DNA of 64,000 nucleotides from Aliivibrio sp. EL58 (GTDB taxonomy: Bacteria; Pseudomonadota; Gammaproteobacteria; Enterobacterales; Vibrionaceae): the NCBI RefSeq assembly GCF_900312675.1, contig NZ_OMPC01000002.1, positions 35,828 to 99,827 on the forward strand, read 5' to 3'. The first letter of the stretch is position 1; each line of letters starts with the position of its first letter. A program made the translations under genes and the position numbers. Below are positions 56,715-64,000 of this stretch, piece by piece. Under the pieces are notes generated by a model. That model was not told the origin of the DNA. It did not search any database and was given only the letters and a program-made list of their open reading frames with translations.

Positions 56715-57266
56715 TTATAGCTGAGCGTGAATTAAGCTAATGACTTGTTTTATTTCATCAGAAGTTAGTTTGCCTTCTTTTACAAAAAGTACATTCCCTT
56801 TTTTATCTTGGACAATGATTGCAGAGCTTTCAGGCTGAAGATCCCAAGCTGTAGCTACCTTGCCATTTTCATCAAGAACCATCGATGACCATGAAAATTC
56901 TTTTTTGCTTTCCTCAGCAGAAGATTTTACAAACCCACCAGTACCCCAAATAGAATCGTCTTGATTAATAATTGTTGTAGTTTGATATTTTGATTCAGGG
57001 AACTTTTCTAAGGTAATGGCACTCATAAGATCAGCGTTCATTGCTTTAGCACCACTTCGACCAGCAATGGCCTGTAATACTCGAACTTTCCCTTTTAATT
57101 GTTCACTGTTCCAATTTTGGTATACAGCAGCATCGTTGGCGTAAGTAATTTCACCATATTGTTCAACAGAGACTGAAGGAACGCTTTTGTTTAATGAAAT
57201 GTTGTGAGCAAAAGAAAGTGATGGTAGTAGGCAAGCGCTAAGGGTAAGTAGTTTTACTATTTTCAT
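56715..57266 (-). CDS. ytfJ: YtfJ-family periplasmic protein
   Basis: A 183-residue precursor with a signal peptide ending in LSFA (about residue 20). The mature protein is a thioredoxin-like YtfJ domain: VRVLQAIAGRSGAKAMNADL, TTTIINQDDSIWGTGGFVK, SSMVLDENGKVATAWDL and VLFVKEGKLTSDEI. There is no CxxC redox motif. Function unknown. It diverges from ytfK, as ytfJ and ytfK are neighbours in E. coli. Confidence 0.9.
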   Translation of the reverse strand: MKIVKLLTLSACLLPSLSFAHNISLNKSVPSVSVEQYGEITYANDAAVYQNWNSEQLKGKVRVLQAIAGRSGAKAMNADLMSAITLEKFPESKYQTTTIINQDDSIWGTGGFVKSSAEESKKEFSWSSMVLDENGKVATAWDLQPESSAIIVQDKKGNVLFVKEGKLTSDEIKQVISLIHAQL

Positions 57267-57517
57267 TTTTATTATCCTTGGAAATGAGTGTTTGTAGTGT
57301 AGTGCAGAGCTTAATAAAAAGCGATTCGACCAGTAGAAAGTGTGCAGTTGCTAATTGTTGCTAAAAAGTAAAATCCAACTTGAGGCATACTGTTTTGTAT
57401 TCTATAATGTTAATCAAATGTTTCGAGCGCATTTTTTAGATAAAACATAATAATAAAATCAGTATGTTTTGATGGACTATGAATGAACACCTTATATGGA
57501 TTATTGAGGTAATGGCT

Positions 57518-57727
57518 ATGTTTAGAAATTTTAAGGCTTATCGACCACTTCAAGTGGCTCGTTTTGTAAAAACGTTATTTAAAGGGCAGATTCACATTGA
57601 AGGTATTGGGTCTTTTGAATTTGATGAAGGCAAACTATTGATGCCAAATAAAGAAAATAGAAAAATGCTATCAGTGATGAGTGAAGTGAATCAACATATT
57701 CGTCAACTTTCAGCAATGCCAGCTTAA
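57518..57727 (+). CDS. ytfK: YtfK (DUF1107)
   Basis: A 69-residue cytoplasmic protein beginning MFRNFKAYRPLQVARFVKTL and continuing with GIGSFEFDEGKLLMP and LSVMSEVNQHIRQL, aligned end to end with E. coli YtfK. There, YtfK stimulates SpoT-dependent (p)ppGpp accumulation under phosphate or fatty-acid limitation. GAGG at 57506-57509 is eight bases before the ATG at 57518; an ATG two codons earlier is too close to it. A strong terminator follows. Confidence 0.92.
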   Translation: MFRNFKAYRPLQVARFVKTLFKGQIHIEGIGSFEFDEGKLLMPNKENRKMLSVMSEVNQHIRQLSAMPA

Positions 57728-57742
57728 GCAGATTAAATTAAG

Positions 57743-57768
57743 AGGTGCTCGTTATGAGCACCTTTTTT
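57743..57768 (+). terminator. ytfK terminator
   Basis: AGGTGCTC-GTTAT-GAGCACCT (8-bp stem, five-base loop) followed by six T, ending one base before the msrA stop codon on the other strand. Confidence 0.9.
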
Positions 57769-57769
57769 A

Positions 57770-58348
57770 TTATAAGAAGCACACACCAGTACCACCTAAT
57801 CCACAATAACCATTGGGGTTTTTAGCTAAGTACTGCTGATGATAATCTTCGGCAAAATAGAAAGGGTGAGCCGGCATTATTTCAGTGGTTATAGGATCTG
57901 TAATACCTTGTTTTTCTAATGCCTCTTGATATTGCTGTTGTGTTTTTTGGGCTATTTGTAGTTGTTGGTTTGAATGTGTATAAATTACTGAGCGATATTG
58001 TGTACCAATATCATTACCTTGGCGCATTCCTTGAGTGGGATTATGGCTTTGCCAAAAAGAATGCAATAGCGTCTCAAGTGAGATAAGGGTAGGGTCAAAT
58101 ACAATTTTTACTACTTCGACGTGGTTTGTCGTTCCAGTACAAACTTCTTTATAGTTTGGGTTTGGTTGCTCTCCACCTGTATACCCTACTGCGGTTGAAT
58201 ACACGCCAGATAATTGCCAAAACAATCGTTCAGCTCCCCAAAAGCACCCCATACCAAAGTAGATAACCTCATGATTTAAAGGTACCGTTTCTAAATCAAC
58301 ATGTGAAAGAAAGTGAGGTGATAATGTATTTTGTTTATTCATGGTCAT
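57770..58348 (-). CDS. msrA: Peptide methionine sulfoxide reductase MsrA
   Basis: Repairs methionine-S-sulfoxide. The 192-residue protein has the catalytic motif [13 protein letters not shown] (active cysteine), [17 protein letters not shown] and the resolving C-terminal cysteines in [18 protein letters not shown] six bases before the ATG at 58348 decides the start; an upstream extension to 58438 overlaps the tamA promoter region. It diverges from tamA, as in E. coli (msrA-ytfM). Confidence 0.95.
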   Translation of the reverse strand: MTMNKQNTLSPHFLSHVDLETVPLNHEVIYFGMGCFWGAERLFWQLSGVYSTAVGYTGGEQPNPNYKEVCTGTTNHVEVVKIVFDPTLISLETLLHSFWQSHNPTQGMRQGNDIGTQYRSVIYTHSNQQLQIAQKTQQQYQEALEKQGITDPITTEIMPAHPFYFAEDYHQQYLAKNPNGYCGLGGTGVCFL

Positions 58349-58463
58349 GTCGCATCCTTCAACTGAGTCATTTGGAAGACTTTTACCTTGTGCTACTCTA
58401 CAAAGCGAGTAAATTACCATTACATAGAACGCATTCATGAATCAATAGAATAATTAATTAAGT

Positions 58464-60185
58464 ATGACAAAGAAGTTACCCCTCTTATTGATGTGCTGCT
58501 TGACCTTTTTTTCAACAAGAGTGACAGCACAAACGGAACTAGAGATCGAGGGTTTAGAAGGATCTTTGCTGAGTAACGTCGAAGCGTATATTTCAGCCAT
58601 ACCAGAAGAGGAGTACTCAACTTCGCTTCGTTTCCAGTCTCGCCTTGAAAACAACACTCGTGATGCACTTAAAGCGTTAGGTTATTACCAGCCATTGATG
58701 AGTTTTTCTATTGAAGGTGAAAAAGGGGAGCACACCTTAGTGCTGACGGTTAATCCTGGAGAGCCTGTTTATATCTATGTCAGTGATATCTTGATCACCG
58801 GTGAAGCGAAAGATGATATTGATTTTATTAATGCGGTTGATAATTCAGGGTTAAATCTGGGGCAAGTGATTAATCATGGTAAATATGAAAGCTTAAAAAG
58901 CACTTTGCAAAATCTAGCATTAAGAAAAGGCTATTTTGATGGTGAGTTTACTCTAAGCCGCCTAGAGATTGCTCCTGGTCGTCATCAAGCTTTGGTGCGC
59001 TTGCATTATCAGAGTGGTCAACGTTACCATTTTGGTAAAACAAAAATTGATGGCAGCCAAATTGAAGAGAAACGCGTCCGTTCTATTATTCCTTTCAAAG
59101 AAGGAGACCCATACTTAGCAAGCCAAATTGGTCTACTAAACCAATCTTTATCTAATACGGAGTGGTTTTCTTCTGTTTATGTTGAGCCAGATCTTGAGGC
59201 TGTTGGGTCTAGTCGACAATTGCCAATGAATGTGCATTTATCCCCTCAGGTTCGAAACCAATTGGAAACCAGTATTGGCTACTCTACAGATGTCGGTGTT
59301 AGAGGTAAGGTCCGTTGGAAAAAACCATGGCTTAACGATTATGGACATAGTTTAGACACAGGCTTTTCTATTTCAAAGCCAGAACAAGAAGCAACTATAT
59401 CCTATAAAATCCCTTTAGAGCAGGTACTTAAAGATTACTATATCGTTAAGTATGGTTTAAAGAATGTGGATAATAGAGATACAGACAGTTTAGAGTCAAA
59501 TTTGGCCGTTGAAAGACACTGGGTATTTGATTCTGGTTGGCATAGAACGCTTTATACCCGTTTTCTTTATGAAGAATTTACCCAAGGTTCTCAAGATGGT
59601 ACTGCAAGATTAATACTTCCTGGTGTGTCTTTTTCTAAAAGTCGTTCTCGTGGTGGCACTATGCCTATGTGGGGCGATAAAAAAGCATTTACTATTGAGG
59701 CGACCGATCAGGGCTTAACTTCTGATGTGAAATTACTTCGTATCTTAGCGCAAGGAGCTATTGTACGGAGCATTGGTGAAAATCATCGCGGAGTTGCAAG
59801 AGCTGAGATTGGAGCTATGTATACGGATGACTTCTACAAGCTGCCTCCTTCAATTCGATTTTTTGCTGGTGGTGATAATAGTGTTAGAGGTTATGGCTAT
59901 GAAGAAATATCCCCTAAAGATGAAGAAGGCTATTTAACGGGTGGTCAATTTATGGCGACCAGTAGTTTAGAGTATCAATATCGAGTGGTTGGTAATTGGT
60001 GGTTGGCAACGTTTGTTGATTATGGTGATGCATGGATATCAACACCTGATTGGAAGATGGGAGCGGGTTTAGGTGTAAGATGGGCATCACCTGTTGGACC
60101 GGTACGACTTGATTTCGCTTGGGGTCTTGATGCTGAGCCGGGAGATGAATTTAAAATACATTTCACTTTAGGGCCTGAAGTATGA
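58464..60185 (+). CDS. tamA: Translocation and assembly module subunit TamA
   Basis: Omp85-family outer-membrane protein that acts with TamB in outer-membrane protein assembly and phospholipid transport. The 573-residue precursor has a signal peptide cut near VTA (about residue 22), three POTRA domains (about 25-265) and a 16-strand barrel with RFFAGGDNSVRGYGYEE (VRGY motif, L6 loop), LATFVDYGDAW and a terminal stretch GDEFKIHFTLGPEV. It overlaps tamB by four bases. Confidence 0.95.
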   Translation: MTKKLPLLLMCCLTFFSTRVTAQTELEIEGLEGSLLSNVEAYISAIPEEEYSTSLRFQSRLENNTRDALKALGYYQPLMSFSIEGEKGEHTLVLTVNPGEPVYIYVSDILITGEAKDDIDFINAVDNSGLNLGQVINHGKYESLKSTLQNLALRKGYFDGEFTLSRLEIAPGRHQALVRLHYQSGQRYHFGKTKIDGSQIEEKRVRSIIPFKEGDPYLASQIGLLNQSLSNTEWFSSVYVEPDLEAVGSSRQLPMNVHLSPQVRNQLETSIGYSTDVGVRGKVRWKKPWLNDYGHSLDTGFSISKPEQEATISYKIPLEQVLKDYYIVKYGLKNVDNRDTDSLESNLAVERHWVFDSGWHRTLYTRFLYEEFTQGSQDGTARLILPGVSFSKSRSRGGTMPMWGDKKAFTIEATDQGLTSDVKLLRILAQGAIVRSIGENHRGVARAEIGAMYTDDFYKLPPSIRFFAGGDNSVRGYGYEEISPKDEEGYLTGGQFMATSSLEYQYRVVGNWWLATFVDYGDAWISTPDWKMGAGLGVRWASPVGPVRLDFAWGLDAEPGDEFKIHFTLGPEV

Positions 60186-63100
60186 GTTCTTTAGAAGAAA
60201 ATCACGAGCAGAAAATCGATAGTAAACAAAAGAAAAGCCGCCGTTTTAGTCGTCATTGTATTTGTTTAGCGCTTTTTTTACCGATGTTAGTTCTTGTGTT
60301 TCTCCTGTTGGTTGGAGCGATTGTTTTTACTAATCCAGGTTTAAAGCTTCTTATATGGGGAGCGGAGAAAGCATTACCCTCTTTATATATAGATAAAGTA
60401 GAAGGCAGTTTATTGCCTGAGTTTTCTTTATCTGGAATATCTTACCAAGATAAAGCATTCATCAATGCTAAGATAAATAACCTGCATGTTGCCTCTACTC
60501 CCAAATGTTTAATACAACCAGCGCTTTGTATTGATGATATATCGATTGATGGTTTGAAATTAAACTTACCAGAGTTACCTGAAACTCAAGCGACAGAAGA
60601 GTCTGAGCCAGCGGAGCAAAAGCTGTTATCTATTCCCATCCCTATTAATGTAACTAATATTAGTTTGAATAACATTGATATGAATATTTTAGGTAATCAT
60701 ATTCAATGGCGCTCATTTAGTACTGGTGTAAAACTACATCATAGTGATTTGATAATAACTCCGCTTGCTTGGAAGAAGATAAGCGTTGAGTTAGCTAAGT
60801 CAGCAGCTCCTCAGGAACCACCTGAAAAGTTATCAGAAGAAAAACCAGCATCAAGAATAGTACTTCCTTCGGTTTATATCCCTCTGAATATTAGTATTGA
60901 GCAATTTGCCTTACGAGACTTTACCCTTAAACAAGAGACTCCAATTCAAGTTAACCAACTCGATTTTATTGCGAAGGTCAGAGAGCATAACGTTCATATA
61001 AAAGATTTTTATTTAGATATGCCACAAGCAACTTTAACGATGAATAATGATATCGAACTTGATGGTGATTATCCGTTAACGCTAGATGCCATCCTAAAAG
61101 TCAAAGATACGGAATTAAAAGGCCATACAGTTATATTGGATGCAAAGGGAAGTGTTGCTGATCTGACTGCTTCACTTCAATTGAGTGGTGGGTTGCAGGC
61201 TCATGTTAATACAAGGATAAAACCATTAGAACCGACACTTCCATTCGATATTAAAATTTCAAAAGGTGATGTTTATTGGCCGTTAAGCGGTGATAAAACG
61301 ATAACGACATTAATACCAAACTTCAGAGCTAAAGGTGACTTAAACCAATATCAATTTTCAAGCTCTCTATATATAGAGGGAAAAGGGATCCCGCAAACGG
61401 ATATTCGTCTTGAAGGTAAAGGTGATATGGGCTCTGTAAATTTATATGATTTACTTATTGATACCTTGGGCGGACAGATTTCAGGTAAAGCTGAAGTTGA
61501 TTGGCGATCGCTGGTGCAATGGAAAGGGGATATCAATCTTCAAAATATTCAGCCAGGACTTGAGTGGGAAGCCGCAGAAGGAAATATTAGTGGAAGAATT
61601 GTCACTAGTGGCTCGCTTACAAAGAAAGGTGGCTGGAATGCGTTAATACCAAATATCGATATTAACGGTATCTTTAGAAAGTACCCACTAGATATCAATG
61701 GTTCTCTCTTTGCTCATGATGAGGATGGTAAGGGAGATATAAACATCAACATTCCAAGTTTAGAGTTACATCATGGTGATAATGGCATTGAAATCTCTGG
61801 TGGCGTGAATAAAGAGTTGAACTTGGATGTAGATGTTAACTTCCCGGAGTTGTCTGATAGTGTTCCTGACTTACATGGCAAGTTATTCGGTGATATTGAA
61901 TTAACCGGAAAATTAACAGAGCCAAAGATAGATCTTGATATAGATGCACTTGGATTAAAGTGGGACAAAGAAGCTACATTAAAAAAAGCCTCGATTAAGG
62001 GTTATGTGGTTCCAATGCCAAAGCTGAATGCAGACCTTAGTATTGATTTAACTAAAGGCAAATATAAAAAACAGTTGCTTGAGGCTCTAAATATTAAGTT
62101 TAGTGGCAAAGAAGAAAATCACCGCTTGAGCGTAAATTTGGATTCCAACGTTGTTGATTCATACCTAGTCATTGATGGTGCTCTAAATAGAAAGAAAGGT
62201 TGGAAAGGTGAGTTATCAAAAGCGGAAGTTAAAACAGAGATTGGTCCATGGAAATTAGATAAAAAAGCAGCACTGGCCTATGACATTCAAACATCAGAAG
62301 CATTTATTCAAGCAAACTGTTGGAGCCAAGAAGCCACCTCTATTTGCTTGAATAAAGATTTGTTAGCGGGCAAGTCAGGAACGGTTGATTTAAGCATTAA
62401 TCATTTTGAATTTAGTAAGCTAAAAAACTTTTTACCAGAAGAAACGACAATTAATGGTGAAGCGAATCTAAATGTTATCGCAAAATGGGAGAAGCAAAAG
62501 GCGCCTTACGTTAAAGCAACTCTGTATTTACCAACAGGGAGTGTCCAACAGCAGATGGAGCAACCGCTTATTATTGGTTGGGATGATATTAACGTTAATG
62601 CTGAAATGAAAAATGATGAGCTCAATGCCGATTGGCTTATTGCATTGACCGATAATGGTCAATTAAAAGGACAAGCAGTCATTGATGATTTGACTGGAAA
62701 GAAAACAATAAAAGCGACCTCTTATATAGAGGAGCTTTCATTATCTATGTTTCAACCAGTATTAGGTGAATACAGTCAACTTCAAGGCTTCATTAATTCA
62801 AAGATTAATTTTTCAGGACCGATACTGCACCCTAAGTCAGTCGGTGATCTTGAGATTAGTAAAGTAATAGTAAAAGGGGAGGTGTCTCCTGTTGATGTTG
62901 ATAATGGTGACTTTAAAATCAAGTTGAATGGTTATGATGGAGAGCTTGTTTCTAAGATAACGACCCCTGATGGTGATTTACATATTAATGGTTCAGCTGA
63001 TTGGCGTGATTTGAAAAATTGGAAAGCAGGACTTGATGTTTTTGGTAATGAACTTCAAGTAAACGTCCCACCAATGGTCAAATTGAAAGTTAAGCCAGAC

Positions 63101-63979
63101 ATGAAGATCCGCATCATTCCTACATTAGCGAAGATCACTGGCAGTATTGGTATTCCGTGGGGAAGAATTGTTGTGAACGATTTACCCGAAAGCGCAGTCG
63201 GAGTATCAAAAGATGAAGTGATTTTAAATGATGACCTTCAGCCCGTGGAAACTGAAACTACGCTTCCAATGGATATAGAGACTGACATTAATATATCGAT
63301 TGGTGATGATGTGCTTCTTTCAGCATTTGGTTTAGAAGCAGGATTGGTTGGCAAGTTAAATGTAACCCAAAAGAATAAAGGTCCATTCATTACTGGAGAG
63401 GTAAACATTGAAGATGGTACTTATCGCTCTTTTGGACAAGATCTACAAATAAGAAAAGGGAAGATTCTATTTAATGGCCCTGCTGATCAACCTTATGTCG
63501 ATATAGAGGCGATTCGAAATCCAGAGAATACTCAGGATGACGTGATAGCTGGAGTTAAAGTGAGTGGTCCTGCTGATACTCCTAGAGTTGAAATATTTTC
63601 ATCTCCGTCTATGCCTCAAGCCAATGCTTTGTCTTATCTGTTAAGAGGACAGGATATAGATAGTGAATCTGGTGGTAATGCCATGACGACGACATTGATA
63701 GGCTTAAGTCTTGCGAAGAGTGGGAAGGTTGTTGGTGAAATAGGGCAAGCATTTGGTGTTCAAGACTTACAATTAGATACTGCAGGTTCCGGTAATGAGT
63801 CGCAAGTAACAATTAGTGGTTATATAGCGCCAGATCTCCAAGTTAAGTATGGGGTCGGTATTTTTAATTCACTGGGTGAATTTACGTTAAGGTATCGCAT
63901 TATTAGTGATCTCTATTTAGAGGCTATTTCTGGAGTAGACAATGCAGTTGATTTAATTTATCAGTTTACATTTGATTAA
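60182..63979 (+). CDS. tamB: Translocation and assembly module subunit TamB
   Basis: AsmA-like bridge protein anchored in the inner membrane that spans the periplasm to TamA, implicated in phospholipid transport and barrel assembly. The 1265-residue protein has a basic N terminus, one transmembrane helix (CLALFLPMLVLVFLLLVGAI, about residues 31-50), a very long repetitive beta-rich body, and the conserved C-terminal DUF490 domain (SYLLRGQDIDSESGGNAM, GLSLAKSGKVVGEIGQAFGV, YGVGIFNSLGEFTLRY) ending in Phe-Asp. The stop codon is inside the window, so the gene is complete. Confidence 0.95.
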   Translation: MSSLEENHEQKIDSKQKKSRRFSRHCICLALFLPMLVLVFLLLVGAIVFTNPGLKLLIWGAEKALPSLYIDKVEGSLLPEFSLSGISYQDKAFINAKINNLHVASTPKCLIQPALCIDDISIDGLKLNLPELPETQATEESEPAEQKLLSIPIPINVTNISLNNIDMNILGNHIQWRSFSTGVKLHHSDLIITPLAWKKISVELAKSAAPQEPPEKLSEEKPASRIVLPSVYIPLNISIEQFALRDFTLKQETPIQVNQLDFIAKVREHNVHIKDFYLDMPQATLTMNNDIELDGDYPLTLDAILKVKDTELKGHTVILDAKGSVADLTASLQLSGGLQAHVNTRIKPLEPTLPFDIKISKGDVYWPLSGDKTITTLIPNFRAKGDLNQYQFSSSLYIEGKGIPQTDIRLEGKGDMGSVNLYDLLIDTLGGQISGKAEVDWRSLVQWKGDINLQNIQPGLEWEAAEGNISGRIVTSGSLTKKGGWNALIPNIDINGIFRKYPLDINGSLFAHDEDGKGDININIPSLELHHGDNGIEISGGVNKELNLDVDVNFPELSDSVPDLHGKLFGDIELTGKLTEPKIDLDIDALGLKWDKEATLKKASIKGYVVPMPKLNADLSIDLTKGKYKKQLLEALNIKFSGKEENHRLSVNLDSNVVDSYLVIDGALNRKKGWKGELSKAEVKTEIGPWKLDKKAALAYDIQTSEAFIQANCWSQEATSICLNKDLLAGKSGTVDLSINHFEFSKLKNFLPEETTINGEANLNVIAKWEKQKAPYVKATLYLPTGSVQQQMEQPLIIGWDDINVNAEMKNDELNADWLIALTDNGQLKGQAVIDDLTGKKTIKATSYIEELSLSMFQPVLGEYSQLQGFINSKINFSGPILHPKSVGDLEISKVIVKGEVSPVDVDNGDFKIKLNGYDGELVSKITTPDGDLHINGSADWRDLKNWKAGLDVFGNELQVNVPPMVKLKVKPDMKIRIIPTLAKITGSIGIPWGRIVVNDLPESAVGVSKDEVILNDDLQPVETETTLPMDIETDINISIGDDVLLSAFGLEAGLVGKLNVTQKNKGPFITGEVNIEDGTYRSFGQDLQIRKGKILFNGPADQPYVDIEAIRNPENTQDDVIAGVKVSGPADTPRVEIFSSPSMPQANALSYLLRGQDIDSESGGNAMTTTLIGLSLAKSGKVVGEIGQAFGVQDLQLDTAGSGNESQVTISGYIAPDLQVKYGVGIFNSLGEFTLRYRIISDLYLEAISGVDNAVDLIYQFTFD

Positions 63980-64000
63980 AATAAAGAAATTGTGGATAAC

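Overview
The window is a low-GC (about 38-40% by eye) gammaproteobacterial chromosome segment. Gene order, protein sequences and palindromic intergenic repeats all point to a Vibrionaceae chromosome I, most likely Aliivibrio (Vibrio) fischeri or a close relative. I see no prophage, IS element, integron, CRISPR array, rRNA or tRNA. It is mostly core genome with some lineage-specific operons. The species call is recognition, not a database match.

Layout. Positions 1-1300: end of a split threonine/serine exporter (YjjP-YjjB type) and folA. 1300-9200: the envelope/maintenance block apaH-(apaG missing)-rsmA-pdxA-surA-lptD on the minus strand, with djlA divergent. 9200-15130: a DUF547 protein and the leuABCD operon, with a complete attenuator (promoter, leucine-rich leader peptide, terminator). 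15130-21200: a TetR regulator with two identical operator-like palindromes, an RND pump with its adaptor, and a DUF481 outer-membrane protein. 21380-27000: dnaB, alr, an Omp85-like barrel protein and pgi. 27000-35100: CheX-like protein, zur, dusA, a beta-barrel protein and cysJIH. 35100-38500: DUF2780 protein, fklB, ytfB/oapA, a DMT transporter and elaA. 38580-44450: a tightly packed seven-gene minus-strand operon (DedA, ATP-grasp, DinB, NRDE, YHS, OlsF-type bifunctional acyltransferase, Crp-like regulator). 44750-51850: cpdB as a lipoprotein, then cysDN, an SLC13 permease and cysC. 51960-56700: a TIGR03899 protein, a 30-codon small membrane-protein gene and a five-gene zinc operon (DUF2607, zrgA, ABC ATPase, permease, DUF3299) preceded by a near-consensus Zur box. 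56715-63979: ytfJ, ytfK, msrA, tamA and tamB.

How genes work together. The two cys clusters cover sulfate uptake (SLC13), activation (CysDN, CysC), PAPS reduction (CysH) and sulfite reduction (CysJI). SurA and LptD act in outer-membrane assembly; TamA and TamB form the translocation and assembly module. Zur, encoded near 28 kb, is the likely repressor of the zinc operon near 56 kb. The acyltransferase operon looks like an aminolipid or envelope-remodelling unit and is the best candidate for uncharacterised biology.

Two families of non-coding repeats recur. One is an approximately 165-bp palindromic element bounded by ATACCAATC and its complement (two copies, one where apaG usually lies). The other is a mosaic of tandem heptamers and short shared modules directly downstream of apaH, leuD and the cheX-like gene.
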